A stretch of 64,000 nt of DNA from Acetatifactor sp. (GCA_029055435.1 JAIDDH010000069.1:1-64000); one strand, 5' to 3'; shown: positions 24,933 to 34,837, counted from the stretch's first letter. Numbers and translations are program-made. Notes: generated by a model from the sequence alone, not told the origin.

Positions 24933-26603
24933 TCATATCCCTTCCTTTCTGATTGTATGTCTGACGATTTGCCCATTGTCAAACTCATAAATTTCATCTG
25001 CGTCCTCGATAGTGCTGAGCCGATGGGCGATGGTTATCACGGTTCGGTTTTCCGAAATTTTTCTCAAGGCTTCCTGTATGCCGGCTTCTGTCTCCACATC
25101 TACGGCGGATGTGGGCTCGTCCAGCAATAGGATTGGGGCATCTTTCAAAAAAGCTCTGGCGATGGACAGTCTCTGTTTCTGTCCGCCCGAGAGTTTTGCG
25201 CCGCGTTCTCCCACCTCCGTCTCATATCCCATGGGCAGCCGCATGATGAAGTCATGGGCGCCTGCTTTGCGGCATGCGTCTATGATTTCCTCCCGGGATG
25301 CCCCGGGTTTCCCGTAGGAAATATTCTCCGCCACGGTTCCCGGAAAAAGAAATACATTCTGGGAGACCAGACCGATATTGCTCCGCAGGGCCTGAAGATT
25401 CCACTCATGAAAATCATGTCCGTAGATCCGATAGCTGCCCTTCTGCGGATAGTAAAAGCCGCATAATAATTTCATCACTGTAGATTTTCCGCTGCCGGAG
25501 CTTCCCACGAAAGCAATATTGCTTCCGCTGCGCACGGTCAGATTGATGTCCTTCAATATTTCCCGATCCTGTGAATATCCGAAGTCGATGTGCTCCAGTT
25601 CGATTACGGTCTCTCCCTCCGGCTCAAAACAGCCTGCGCCGGAAGGCTCTTCCTCCTGGTCGAGAACCTCCTGAAGTCTCTGGGCGGAGATTCGGTATTC
25701 TCTGATATCCATGAGAAATCTCGGGATACTTCCAAGGGGAGCGGCAATTCTGTCCAACAGCATTACATATGCCAGCATGACGCCCACGGACAGTCTCCCC
25801 ATGACAAGCTCGTACAGACAGAAGAGATAGCAGACCAGTCTGGGTATCCAGCGCACCAGATGCTCCATGAAAAAGGTGACGGCCTGAATCAGGGTGCGTC
25901 CGCGCTCGTTTTCTACGATTTGTTCTATGATATGGAAGGTGCGCTGTTTTTGCAGTTCATATAAATTAAAGGTCTTTCCCACCAGGATTCCCTGAATCGC
26001 ATCGTAGGAGACATTTCCCAGCTCATCATAGAGACGTCTTCTTGCCGCCGCTGCCTGTCCCGCTTTGCCGCCCATTCCGTTGGCAAGCCACAATAACGGC
26101 GGATAGCAGAGCAGAGTGACCAGCAGGAGGCGCGGGTTCTGTATGCCGATGTAGGTGCAGACTGTGACTGTGGTGATGATTATCACCAGAAATTCCGGGA
26201 TGGTCTCCGAGAAGAGAGATTCCAATTGATAGATGTCGGAGAGCAGTTTGTTCATCAAGGTTCCCGTGCCCTCAGTGTCAAAATAGCTGTAGGGAATCCG
26301 TACCAGTTTTGATACCAGCATGTTGCGGATATCCGCCTGCGTGAGGACGCTGAGACTGTTTTTGGTATAGCTTTTGGCGGCTGCCGCGAGCCCCCCGGCC
26401 AGCATCAGGATAATAAACGGCGCTATCAGCTCGTGTAAAATTAAAGCTTCACCGGAAAACAGTCTGTCGGTGGCTGCTGCGATGCCGCTGCTTCCCCACA
26501 CGATAATTTGTGTCAGGGCATAGGTACTGAGCATATATGCCAGTCCCCAATACCAGTATTTTTTGATGGGGTTCATGATACTTTGTCTGCCTGTCTGTTT
26601 CAT
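24933..26603 (-). CDS. ABC exporter half-transporter (TM-NBD), subunit A
   Basis: A 556-residue exporter subunit with six membrane segments (about 15-300) and an ATPase. Walker A is GSSGSGKST, the signature LSGGQKQRLSIARA, Walker B ILLLDEPTSAVD and the H-loop TIAHRLS. The DEPTSAVD aspartate replaces the catalytic glutamate-following pattern only mildly, so it may be active. The start at 26603 is chosen because AGGAGG precedes it by 7 bases; the longer frame starting at 26681 has no such site. It is the first gene of the two-gene operon and is divergent from an AraC regulator. The substrate is unknown. Confidence 0.87.
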   Translation of the reverse strand: MKQTGRQSIMNPIKKYWYWGLAYMLSTYALTQIIVWGSSGIAAATDRLFSGEALILHELIAPFIILMLAGGLAAAAKSYTKNSLSVLTQADIRNMLVSKLVRIPYSYFDTEGTGTLMNKLLSDIYQLESLFSETIPEFLVIIITTVTVCTYIGIQNPRLLLVTLLCYPPLLWLANGMGGKAGQAAAARRRLYDELGNVSYDAIQGILVGKTFNLYELQKQRTFHIIEQIVENERGRTLIQAVTFFMEHLVRWIPRLVCYLFCLYELVMGRLSVGVMLAYVMLLDRIAAPLGSIPRFLMDIREYRISAQRLQEVLDQEEEPSGAGCFEPEGETVIELEHIDFGYSQDREILKDINLTVRSGSNIAFVGSSGSGKSTVMKLLCGFYYPQKGSYRIYGHDFHEWNLQALRSNIGLVSQNVFLFPGTVAENISYGKPGASREEIIDACRKAGAHDFIMRLPMGYETEVGERGAKLSGGQKQRLSIARAFLKDAPILLLDEPTSAVDVETEAGIQEALRKISENRTVITIAHRLSTIEDADEIYEFDNGQIVRHTIRKEGI

Positions 26604-26662
26604 GTCTGTGCCTCCTGCCCGCTTTAACGGGCGTGTGTCTTTTGGCGCGCTTGTCGATATCA

Positions 26663-26681
26663 ATGATATTATTAATATCAT
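26663..26681. promoter_or_regulatory. Inverted repeat between ABC exporter and AraC regulator
   Basis: ATGATATT-ATT-AATATCAT, a perfect 8-bp-arm palindrome in the divergent intergenic region, about 60 bases upstream of the exporter start. Its position suggests the binding site for the divergent regulator. Confidence 0.5.
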
Positions 26682-26751
26682 CGATTATACAAATGTTTTT
26701 ATGAGATTTCCTCCGATTATTTTCTAAAATGTCATTGTTTTTCAGATTTTA

Positions 26752-26760
26752 TGATATAAT
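26752..26760 (+). promoter_or_regulatory. Extended -10 promoter of the AraC-type gene
   Basis: TGATATAAT at 26752-26760 is an extended -10 about 36 bases before the start codon. A TTGTTT at 26735 is too close to be a proper -35. Confidence 0.6.
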
Positions 26761-26796
26761 AGCTTTGTTCAGAATAACTTTGCAGGAGGAATTGCC

Positions 26797-27651
26797 ATGA
26801 CCGAACCGATTCCTTACGGATATAATTTTAAAGTGAATCACAAAAGATGGGACAATCATTTTGCGATGGCCACTATCAATGTATACGGAGATATTTATGG
26901 CATAGGTTATATGATTTCCGGGGACCGCATGATTATCACGCCTGACAAGACAGTGTTTGTGCATCCCGGCAATGTCCAGTTTATGCATAGGAATCTGTAC
27001 CATCGCACTACATGGATGTCCGAGGGCCTCTATGACAATATGGATATCAAATTCCGGGAATCTGTTGCAGAGTATATTATTTCGGTTATCGGGCGGGAAC
27101 AGTTCGATATGTTATTTGAACAGATTAATGTGGTTCTTACACCGGAGGCCTCGGAACAGATCGGTGTGATTACTGCGCTGATGGAGCAGGAGTGGAAGCG
27201 CTGTGATCAGTATTTCGATGCTGTCATGAAAGGTCTGGTACTGCAGTTTTTTGTGACGGTCTTGCGAGGGGAGGCTGTGATGCCGGAATCGGCTGTAGTA
27301 TTACGGGAGAAGCATCTGACTCTGGTGGACGCGTTGCACTATGTCCAGCTACACTATGCGGAGGACCCTTCCCTGCAGCAGACCGCCCGGGCGGTGCATG
27401 TTTCAAGCGCACATCTCTCCCGATTGTTCAAGAGTGAGATGGACACCACCTATTCCAATTTCCTCACAGAAGTAAAGCTGACGCATGCAAGAAGGCTGCT
27501 CCTCAATACTGAGCTGTCGGTCTCGGAGATTGCGGGTCAATGCGGATATCAGAACAGTAATTATTTTAGTGATATATTCAAAAAGCAGTTAGGCTGCTCG
27601 CCCTTGAGATACAAGAAGAGTATGCTTGAGTCTGTAGGGAGGAAGGAGTAA
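26797..27651 (+). CDS. AraC-family transcriptional regulator
   Basis: A 284-residue regulator. The N-terminal half (1-165) is a cupin-like sensing domain with no clear ligand. The C-terminal AraC DNA-binding domain (about 180-280) has both helix-turn-helices: SLQQTARAVHVSSAHLSRLF and VSEIAGQCGYQNSNYFSDIF, followed by the signature end KKQLGCSPLRYKK. AGGAGGAATTGCC precedes the ATG. It is divergent from the ABC exporter pair, with a palindrome between them, so it probably regulates export in response to the transported compound. Confidence 0.9.
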   Translation: MTEPIPYGYNFKVNHKRWDNHFAMATINVYGDIYGIGYMISGDRMIITPDKTVFVHPGNVQFMHRNLYHRTTWMSEGLYDNMDIKFRESVAEYIISVIGREQFDMLFEQINVVLTPEASEQIGVITALMEQEWKRCDQYFDAVMKGLVLQFFVTVLRGEAVMPESAVVLREKHLTLVDALHYVQLHYAEDPSLQQTARAVHVSSAHLSRLFKSEMDTTYSNFLTEVKLTHARRLLLNTELSVSEIAGQCGYQNSNYFSDIFKKQLGCSPLRYKKSMLESVGRKE

Positions 27652-27708
27652 TCGGGAAATAAATTTTATATAAAATTGGAGATTGCATTTCCAAGAACCA
27701 ATTATCCA

Positions 27709-27732
27709 TGATATAATTACAAAGTAGTAATT
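27709..27732 (+). promoter_or_regulatory. Extended -10 promoter with overlapping inverted repeat
   Basis: TGATATAAT ends at 27717. The inverted repeat AATTAC-AAAGTA-GTAATT (27715-27732) covers the expected start point, as for a repressor site. It lies 43 bases upstream of the DUF1538 gene. Confidence 0.55.
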
Positions 27733-27774
27733 GTAGAGCAGAAAATGAATAAATAAATGGCCTGAAAGGATGGT

Positions 27775-29298
27775 ATGAATTTGGATCCGAAGCTCAAGGA
27801 AAAAACAATGGAATCTCTTTCCGCAGTATTGCCTATAACCGGTATAGTACTGGTCATCAGTGTATTTCTGGTGCCGATGGAGCTGGGGCGTTTTGTAATG
27901 TTTTTAGTCGGTGCGATTATGCTGATATTGGGGATGGGATTTTTCCAGCTTGGAGCGGAAATGGCTATGACGCCAATCGGAGAAGGCATCGGTGTGCAGA
28001 TATCGAAGACTTGCAGGATATTGCTGGTTTTGCTGATCGGATTTATTATGGGTGCAATCATTACAATATCCGAGCCGGATCTGCAGGTGCTTGCGGGACA
28101 GGTGCCCTCTGTGCCGAATCGGGTTTTAATTTTGACGGTTGCGGTGGGCGTGGGTCTATTTCTGGCAATGGCTATCATAAGAATTAAGCTTCAGATTGAT
28201 CTCTCGAAGATGCTGATTATTCTGTATTTGCTGTTAATTGGCGCGTCATTCCTCGTTCCCAGAGAATTTCTCGCAGTTGCATTCGACTCGGGGGGCGTTA
28301 CCACCGGACCTATGACGGTGCCTTTCATTATGGCAATGGGTGTCGGTCTTTCTTCGGTGAGAAATGACAAAAATGCCGCGAGCGACAGCTTTGGTCTGGT
28401 GGCACTGTCCAGTGTGGGTCCCATTCTCGCCGTGCTTCTTCTCGGCTGTTTTTACAGGCCTACGGAAGCGGTGTATTCTGCAGCGGATGTCGCGGCTGTG
28501 GTGACTACCCGGGATGTTGTCAGTGTGTTCGGGGGAGGGATTCCGGCCTACGCGAAAGAGGTCCTTATCTCGCTTTTGCCGATTGGGGCGGTATTTGTGA
28601 TTTTTCAGCTGCTCACGCACCGCTATAAGAGAAGACAGATCAAGCGTATTGCGGTCGGTATGATTTATACATATGCAGGTTTGGTCTTATTCCTTTGCGG
28701 AGTGAATGTCGGTTTTGCGCCGGTCGGTTCCTTTCTCGGCGGAGAATTGGCGGCGACGTCTGTCAAATGGGCCCTTGTGCCGATCGGTATGCTCATTGGT
28801 TATTATATCGTAAAAGCGGAGCCTGCCATTCAGGTGCTGAATCATCAGGTCGCGAGCGTTACCGATGGCGCTGTTTCGGTTAAAGCGATGAACCGTTGTA
28901 TGTCGGTGGGCGTGGCAGTCAGTGTGGGGCTTGCAATGATGAGGACTCTGACCGGTCTCCCGATACAGTGGATCATCATTCCCGGATATATTATCGCACT
29001 GGTAATGTCTCAATTTGTCCCGAAAATTTTCGTAGGTATCGCATTTGACTCAGGTGGTGTTGCGAGCGGACCGATGACATCGACCTTTTTGCTGCCGCTC
29101 AGTATCGGTGTCTGCCAGGCTGTCGGCGGTAATCTGATGACGGATGCTTTCGGCGTGGTGGCGCTGGTTGCCCTTACGCCGCTTATTGCCATACAGATCA
29201 TGGGACTGATATATCAGGTTAAGTTAAATGCGCTTCAGAAAAAGGCACAGCACAATGCAGCGCTCTCGGATGATATTGATGAAATCGTAGAATTTTAG
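27775..29298 (+). CDS. DUF1538 family integral membrane protein (two tandem domains)
   Basis: A 507-residue membrane protein with about 14 hydrophobic segments. The DUF1538 signature occurs twice: AFDSGGVTTGPMTVPF (about residues 168-183) and AFDSGGVASGPMTSTF (about 423-438). Each is preceded by the conserved GxxxGP/SEPxxQVL region, so the protein is an internal duplication, as usual for the family. The repeated loops look like ion or substrate coordination sites in a transporter fold. The function of the family is unknown. The PII-like gene follows within 13 bases, suggesting that transport activity is controlled by a PII-type signal protein. AAAGGATGGT precedes the ATG. Confidence 0.85.
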   Translation: MNLDPKLKEKTMESLSAVLPITGIVLVISVFLVPMELGRFVMFLVGAIMLILGMGFFQLGAEMAMTPIGEGIGVQISKTCRILLVLLIGFIMGAIITISEPDLQVLAGQVPSVPNRVLILTVAVGVGLFLAMAIIRIKLQIDLSKMLIILYLLLIGASFLVPREFLAVAFDSGGVTTGPMTVPFIMAMGVGLSSVRNDKNAASDSFGLVALSSVGPILAVLLLGCFYRPTEAVYSAADVAAVVTTRDVVSVFGGGIPAYAKEVLISLLPIGAVFVIFQLLTHRYKRRQIKRIAVGMIYTYAGLVLFLCGVNVGFAPVGSFLGGELAATSVKWALVPIGMLIGYYIVKAEPAIQVLNHQVASVTDGAVSVKAMNRCMSVGVAVSVGLAMMRTLTGLPIQWIIIPGYIIALVMSQFVPKIFVGIAFDSGGVASGPMTSTFLLPLSIGVCQAVGGNLMTDAFGVVALVALTPLIAIQIMGLIYQVKLNALQKKAQHNAALSDDIDEIVEF

Positions 29299-29311
29299 GA
29301 GGGAAGGTTTG

Positions 29312-30004
29312 ATGGAAAATAACGAGAAAAACCCGTCATTTCGGCTGCTTGTGCTGATTACGACGCCAAAGCTGGCTGACAAAGCGGCCGCAATCTTCCG
29401 CAAAGGAGCCTTGCCCGTTCAGCACAGGCTCAACGCGAAGGGGACTGCTCCCAATGAAATTATGGATGTGCTCGGTCTTGGCAGCATTGATAAATGTGTG
29501 TTGATAAGCCTGATGCCGAAGGAACTGAGCGATGTTATGCTCGGCAGGCTGCGTTCCGAACTGCGGCTGGGCTCGGTAAACAGCGGTATCGCTTTCACTA
29601 TTCCGCTGAACGGATCGAATAAACTGCTGATGCGCATGTTGACGCAGATTGCCGATGAGAACAAGTCCAATGGTACAGGAAAGGATGGGAACACTATGAC
29701 TGAAGCGAAGTATGCACTGATAGCCGCTATTGTGAATATAGGATTCAGCGGTGATGTTATGAATGCGGCCAGAGCAGCCGGAGCCAGCGGTGGAACGGTT
29801 ATGCATAGTCACTGGCTCGGAAAGGAGGAGGTCGCCAGTTTCTGGGGATTGAGTATACAGGAAGAGAAGGAGATTGTACTCATTTTGTCCGAGACAGAGA
29901 AGAAAGTGGAAATCATGCGCGGAATCAGTGAAAACTGTGGTATGCGCAGCGAGGCGAAGGGGCTCGTTATGTCCCTGCCCATTGATTCCGTAATGGGATT
30001 TTAA
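29312..30004 (+). CDS. P-II-like signalling protein (tandem domain)
   Basis: A 230-residue cytoplasmic protein. It has two PII/GlnB-like ferredoxin-like repeats, about residues 10-105 and 118-225; in the second, GGTVMHSHW and EKEIVLILSETEKK correspond to the T-loop base and the next strand. The T-loop tyrosine of GlnB is absent. PII-like proteins bind nucleotides and gate transporters, and this one follows a DUF1538 protein with which such genes commonly pair. TTG 29309 is possible, but ATG 29312 has AGGAGG 8 bases upstream. The ligand is unknown. Confidence 0.78.
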   Translation: MENNEKNPSFRLLVLITTPKLADKAAAIFRKGALPVQHRLNAKGTAPNEIMDVLGLGSIDKCVLISLMPKELSDVMLGRLRSELRLGSVNSGIAFTIPLNGSNKLLMRMLTQIADENKSNGTGKDGNTMTEAKYALIAAIVNIGFSGDVMNAARAAGASGGTVMHSHWLGKEEVASFWGLSIQEEKEIVLILSETEKKVEIMRGISENCGMRSEAKGLVMSLPIDSVMGF

Positions 30005-30019
30005 GCACATAGCTTTTTA

Positions 30020-30048
30020 TTGTGGAAATTTGTAGAAAGTGATATAAT
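30020..30048 (+). promoter_or_regulatory. Promoter of the binding protein/chemoreceptor unit
   Basis: TTGTGG at 30020-30025 and TATAAT at 30043-30048 with a 17-base spacer, about 60 bases ahead of the DctP-like start. Confidence 0.7.
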
Positions 30049-30110
30049 AAATGTAATTAACTGACGGTATACTGGTCAATTTGTATATGCGACAGGCAGG
30101 AGGGAGAATA

Positions 30111-31202
30111 TTGTATATGAAAGTTCGTAGAATCTTGGCCCTGACGGTGATCGTCGGGCTTCTGGCAGGCACCTTATGCGGCTGCGGCGGACAGGGCGCA
30201 TCCAAGAGAAGAACCATCGGTTCGATTGTTGATGCAAATTCCGGCGGTGAGGAGACCGCGAATAAGCCGGTGTTGCAGCTTACGATTGCATCGAATCAGA
30301 CTTCCCAGGACAATCCTTATCACTTCGGTCTGGAGACTTTTAAAGAGGTTGCCGAGGAGCTTTCGGGCGGCACTATTCAGGTGACCTGCAGCGACGGCAG
30401 TCTGACGGAGGATGAGGGAGAGCTCATCAATCTGCTGGACAGCGGAGAGGTTCAGATGGTGGTATGCTCCCCCGGAAATATGTCTTCCGCAGGTGTTTCC
30501 GAGGTAAATATGCTCTCTCTGCTTTATCTGTTCAATGGTTTCAGCCACTGGGAGACGGCCATGGACGGGGAGTTCGGCTCAGCCATGGCGGACGTGATTC
30601 TGGAGAAAACCAACAATAAGTATCGCATTATGGGTTATTGGTCTGCAGGCGTCAGGGACTATTACGGCAAGATACCTGTGACAACGCCGGAGGATGTGCA
30701 GGAGCTCACAATCCGTACCCAGACTTCGGGAGTCGTGTCTGAGTATTGGACATCCCTGGGAGCTCAGCCCGTCAATGTAGGCTGGGGTGATTTGTATGAT
30801 GTGTTAAACCGCGGGGAAGTGGATTCCGCAGAGAATGATTATACCAATCTGATGCTGAAAGAGCATCACACTACGGCGAACGGCAAGTATATCTGCGAGA
30901 CGCATCATGATTATACGACACGATTGTTTATCATGAATGGAGATTTTTATGATGGTCTTACCAGTGAGCAGAAGAACTGGATTGAGACGGCTTCCCTTGC
31001 TGCCACACTGCAGGAGCGCTCTGTGACCTATGAGATGATGGACAGCTCCAAGGCGCAGTGCGTTGCAGAGGGTGCGGTGGTAACCGATTACGCGAAGATG
31101 GATATTGAGGCATTCCGGGAGCCTGCGATAGCGATCCAGGACAGTTATGCTGACGAGAACGGGCTCAGGACTTATCTTGAAATGATCAGAAGAGCCCAGT
31201 AA
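30111..31202 (+). CDS. TRAP-type (DctP-like) solute-binding lipoprotein
   Basis: A secreted binding protein of 363 residues. The signal peptide (MYMKVRRILALTVIVGLLAG) ends in a lipobox-like TLCGC, so it is probably anchored to the outer face of the membrane. The mature protein fits the DctP/TRAP periplasmic-binding family: TIASNQTSQDNPYHFGLETF, then GDLYDVLNRGEVDSAEN, which is the characteristic ligand-contacting region, and the C-terminal lobe. TTG 30111 is preferred because AGGAGG ends 7 bases before it; ATG 30117 would also work. No TRAP permease genes (DctQ, DctM) are nearby. A methyl-accepting receptor starts 24 bases downstream, so the protein may sense rather than import a ligand. Confidence 0.8.
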   Translation: MYMKVRRILALTVIVGLLAGTLCGCGGQGASKRRTIGSIVDANSGGEETANKPVLQLTIASNQTSQDNPYHFGLETFKEVAEELSGGTIQVTCSDGSLTEDEGELINLLDSGEVQMVVCSPGNMSSAGVSEVNMLSLLYLFNGFSHWETAMDGEFGSAMADVILEKTNNKYRIMGYWSAGVRDYYGKIPVTTPEDVQELTIRTQTSGVVSEYWTSLGAQPVNVGWGDLYDVLNRGEVDSAENDYTNLMLKEHHTTANGKYICETHHDYTTRLFIMNGDFYDGLTSEQKNWIETASLAATLQERSVTYEMMDSSKAQCVAEGAVVTDYAKMDIEAFREPAIAIQDSYADENGLRTYLEMIRRAQ

Positions 31203-31226
31203 TTTCTTATAGAGGAGGAAGGTATT

Positions 31227-33326
31227 TTGGCTAATAAGGAGAGTAATACGGCGGCAAACAGTACCGGCAGAGAAAGAGATCAGTTTGCGATAGGTATCAA
31301 GGTGAAGTTGATTATCGGTTTTGCCATTCCACTGGTATTCACCATTGTGATCGGGATAGTGGCCTATTCGCTGGCTGCTTCGGGCATGACGAAAAATTAT
31401 GAGGATTCCATGTCAAAGGCCATGTCCATGGCCATCGAATATCTGGATTTTGGATTTGAGTCAGCGGTATCGGAATCCGAGCAGTTATATTATGACACGG
31501 ATCTTGTGAGATGGGCCACCGGTTCCGTCTATAACGAATGGACCAGAAAAGAGATTATGGAGAGCGTCTCAGTAGACCTGAATGTAAAGCAGGGCGGCAA
31601 CGGATTTGTGGCAAACATGTATATTATTCCGGGCGATAGTCTGCAGGTGATATCCACCTATGACGACGATGCGGAGATTCCCGGTTTCTATGAGGATCTG
31701 GCTGACAAGGATGAGGCGGTGTGCCTGGAGAGCCTGAAGGGAAGCTGGGTGGGTTCTCACGAGTATATCGATCAGGTGCTTGCACAGCACTATGCAGGTT
31801 ATTCCGCTGACAGTTATGCCTGCTCTTATATCCGTCCCATGACCACGAAGCGGGCATGTATTGTGGTGGATTACAGCAGCGACAGAATAGCCAGCATCCT
31901 CCAGGAGCTGAGCCTGGGAGACGATAGTATCGCAGCCTTTGTGACAGCGGACGGAAGAGAGCTGATCCTGAAGGACGGTGTGGTCTCAAACGGAGGGGAA
32001 TTCTCCTTTGTAAAACAGTCATATTATACGGAAGCCATGGCGGACAACGGGGCGACCATTATCGATTATGTTACATATAACAATAGACAGTATCTGTTTA
32101 TGGTGAGCAAGAGCTATCGCAACGGTTCTGCAATCTGTGCCATGGTACCGGTGAGTCTGGTGAATTCAGGCGCTGATTCCATTAAGAATGTCACCATCCT
32201 TATGGTGATTGTCTCCTGGCTGATTGCTATTGTTGCGGGTGTGCTGATTATCATCGGTATTGCTTCCACCATCAGACAGATCAGCAACAAGCTGGAGATC
32301 GTGTCCGGCGGAGACCTGACCGTAAGCGTGCGGGGGAGAACGGACGAGTTCAAGCTTCTGGTGCGGAGCATCGCCGATATGATCAGGAATTCCAGAAATC
32401 TGATTGTGCAGGTTTTGAAGACTACCGAGAATGTTTCGGCCTCCACAGCCAATCTGTCGGAGGTATCTGGTGTGCTCACCAGCTCCAATAACCAGATCTC
32501 CACTGCGGTGGATGAGATGGATAAGGGAGTGAACCGCCAGGCGGAGGACGCGCAGAACTGTCTGGTTCAGATGGATGAGCTGTCTCAGCGGATTACCAGA
32601 GCGGTGGAGACGGTACAGAGAATGGGAAGCATCACCGACAGTACCAAGGGAGTGATTGAAGGCGGTATGTCCACCATGGACGATCTGACGGTTAAGTCCA
32701 CAGACACTACTAATATCACGAAGAGTGTAACCTCCAATATCAAAAATCTGGAGGAGAGTCTCTCTGAGGTGGAGAAATTCGTGGAGACCATCAACGATAT
32801 TGCCAATGAGACGAATCTTTTGGCGCTGAATGCCTCCATCGAGGCTGCCCGTGCCGGGGAGGCCGGGAGAGGCTTCGCTGTGGTTGCGCAGTCGGTGAGC
32901 TCGTTGTCAGACGGCACGATTGAGGCTGCAAGGCAGATTCGGAGCGTGATGGAGCAGATCGAGGGCTATGCAAATGATACAGTGAAGGTGGCGGCTCAGG
33001 CAGAGGTGATTGTGTCCAAGCAGTCTGAGGCAGTGAATGATACCATTCATGTATTTGGTGATATGAATGGCTATCTGAAGAATCTGATCGATGAGATTAC
33101 CTCTCTGGAGTCGATTATCGAGAGCATGGAGCAGCACAGAAACGATACACTGGCAGCTATCGAGAGCATTTCCGCCGTATCCGAGGAAACGGCAGCGTCT
33201 GTGTCTACTGTCAATGATTCTCTTAAGGAGCAGATGACCATGATGGATAACCTGAATCAGTCTACCATGGAGCTGCAGGACAGAGCGAAAGAGCTTACAC
33301 AGGCTGTGAATGCTTTCAAAATTTAA
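31227..33326 (+). CDS. Methyl-accepting chemotaxis protein with Cache-like sensor
   Basis: A 699-residue transmembrane receptor. TM1 is at about 29-51 and TM2 at about 311-341, enclosing a sensor of about 260 residues with Cache-like features ([12 protein letters not shown] and [14 protein letters not shown]). A HAMP domain follows (about 342-395), then a long coiled-coil signalling domain. The tip has [20 protein letters not shown] and [14 protein letters not shown]. The usual EVRxLA after the tip is altered to SVSSLS, so binding to CheA or CheW may differ. The TTG start has AGGAGG 8 bases upstream. It follows the DctP-like binding protein, suggesting ligand-bound lipoprotein sensing. Confidence 0.9.
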   Translation: MANKESNTAANSTGRERDQFAIGIKVKLIIGFAIPLVFTIVIGIVAYSLAASGMTKNYEDSMSKAMSMAIEYLDFGFESAVSESEQLYYDTDLVRWATGSVYNEWTRKEIMESVSVDLNVKQGGNGFVANMYIIPGDSLQVISTYDDDAEIPGFYEDLADKDEAVCLESLKGSWVGSHEYIDQVLAQHYAGYSADSYACSYIRPMTTKRACIVVDYSSDRIASILQELSLGDDSIAAFVTADGRELILKDGVVSNGGEFSFVKQSYYTEAMADNGATIIDYVTYNNRQYLFMVSKSYRNGSAICAMVPVSLVNSGADSIKNVTILMVIVSWLIAIVAGVLIIIGIASTIRQISNKLEIVSGGDLTVSVRGRTDEFKLLVRSIADMIRNSRNLIVQVLKTTENVSASTANLSEVSGVLTSSNNQISTAVDEMDKGVNRQAEDAQNCLVQMDELSQRITRAVETVQRMGSITDSTKGVIEGGMSTMDDLTVKSTDTTNITKSVTSNIKNLEESLSEVEKFVETINDIANETNLLALNASIEAARAGEAGRGFAVVAQSVSSLSDGTIEAARQIRSVMEQIEGYANDTVKVAAQAEVIVSKQSEAVNDTIHVFGDMNGYLKNLIDEITSLESIIESMEQHRNDTLAAIESISAVSEETAASVSTVNDSLKEQMTMMDNLNQSTMELQDRAKELTQAVNAFKI

Positions 33327-33379
33327 TTGACAGGAGACAGGCTGTTATGTTTGTATTAAGCGGGATGTTGTGATAAAAT

Positions 33380-33412
33380 CGGGCTGAGGGCTCTCCAGGA
33401 GCTTTCAGCCCG
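33380..33412 (+). other. GC-rich hairpin after the MCP gene
   Basis: CGGGCTGA and TCAGCCCG form an 8-bp stem, with an inner GCTC/GAGC stem. It lies 54 bases downstream of the MCP stop and upstream of the MATE gene. No clean T-run follows on the plus strand, so it may be a weak or attenuating terminator. Confidence 0.5.
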
Positions 33413-33454
33413 AATATAATATGGCAGAGCGGAAATGAAAATGGAGAAATGACG

Positions 33455-34837
33455 ATGGAACAGGCTTTGGATATTCAGGATAAACAGTACATAAAAATGA
33501 CGGAGACGCCTATCCCGAAGCTGGTGGCCACACTGGCCGTCCCCACTGTGATCAGCATGATGGTGACGAATGTATATAATGTGGTGGACACTGCTTTTGT
33601 GGGAACATTGGGAAACAGTGCAAGTGGTGCGGTGGGAGTGGTATTTGGTTTTATGGCCATCCTGCAAGCTGTGGGATTTATGTGTGGGCAGGGCGCAGGG
33701 AGTATCATGTCTCGGAGCCTTGGCAACAAGGATACGGATACAGCTACCCGGTACACTTCCACGGGGTTTTTCATGTCGCTGTTTCTGGGGGCGATAATCG
33801 GTATCGGTAGCTTTTTTCTGCTGGATCCTTTGGTGTACGCGCTGGGGAGTACCGATACGATTGCCCCTTACGCCAAAGACTATATTCTATGGATTCTTCT
33901 GGCAGCGCCCTTTATGACAGCCAGCCTGACCCTGAATAATCTGCTGCGCTACGAGGGGCGGGCAAAGCTTGGTATGTGCGGTCTGATGGCGGGCGCGGTG
34001 CTCAATATTGCCGGTGATGCGGTTTTGATTTTCGGGTTTGGGCTGGGCATCCATGGCGCGGGTATTTCCACGGCAGTGTCGCAGATCATCAGTTTTCTGA
34101 TTCTTCTGGGCATGTTTCTGGCGGGGAAGACCCAGACCAAAATCCGCATTTCCTGTGTGGATATTCATTTGAACACTGCGGGGAATGTGGCGGCTACAGG
34201 CTTCCCGAGTCTGCTGAGGCAAATGCTGAACAGTGTGGCCACGATTCTGTTAAACAGCAGTGCGTCGGTTCATGGAGATGCCGCAGTGGCTGCCATGAGC
34301 ATTGTCTCTAGGATTGCCTTTTTTGTGATGGCGCTGGCCATCGGTATCGGTCAGGGATTCCAGCCGGTGAGCAGTTTTAATTTTGGCGCGGGAAAGTATG
34401 ACCGCGTGAAGAAGGCGTTCTGGTTTACATTTTTTATGGCGGAAGTATTGCTGGTGGTGATGGTGATTCCGGTATTTGTGTTTGCTGAGCCCATTGTGCG
34501 TATATTCCGTGATGATATTGAAGTGGTGAAATATGCGGTGCGTGCCCTTCGCCTGCAGAGCGCCACTTTGATCGGGGTGCCCCTCACCATGGTGACGGAG
34601 ATGGGGTTCCAGAGTACGGGGCAGAGACTATTGGCCTCTTTCTCATCCTCCCTTAGAAGTGGTCTGCTTTTTATTCCGATGCTGCTTTTGTTGGCGCATA
34701 CAAGAGGTATGGCCGGTATTCAGGAGGCGCAGCCGGTGGCGTTTGTGCTGTCCTTTCTTGTGTCCCTTGTGTTGAGCAGAGTATTTTTGCAGCATATAGA
34801 CAGAGCGTGGGAGCTTAAAAGTGGCAGTTCGGCCTAA
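33455..34837 (+). CDS. MATE family efflux transporter (third of three)
   Basis: A 460-residue twelve-segment MATE antiporter. Typical blocks are AVPTVISMMVTNVYNVVDTA near the N-terminus and GIGQGFQPVSSFNFGAGKYD in the second half. It resembles the first MATE of the window (GFQPIAGFSYGAKKFDRL) more than the second. The ATG at 33449 is two codons longer, but GGAG is 8 bases before the ATG at 33455, so that start is used. There is no regulator next to it. The substrate is unknown. Confidence 0.9.
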   Translation: MEQALDIQDKQYIKMTETPIPKLVATLAVPTVISMMVTNVYNVVDTAFVGTLGNSASGAVGVVFGFMAILQAVGFMCGQGAGSIMSRSLGNKDTDTATRYTSTGFFMSLFLGAIIGIGSFFLLDPLVYALGSTDTIAPYAKDYILWILLAAPFMTASLTLNNLLRYEGRAKLGMCGLMAGAVLNIAGDAVLIFGFGLGIHGAGISTAVSQIISFLILLGMFLAGKTQTKIRISCVDIHLNTAGNVAATGFPSLLRQMLNSVATILLNSSASVHGDAAVAAMSIVSRIAFFVMALAIGIGQGFQPVSSFNFGAGKYDRVKKAFWFTFFMAEVLLVVMVIPVFVFAEPIVRIFRDDIEVVKYAVRALRLQSATLIGVPLTMVTEMGFQSTGQRLLASFSSSLRSGLLFIPMLLLLAHTRGMAGIQEAQPVAFVLSFLVSLVLSRVFLQHIDRAWELKSGSSA

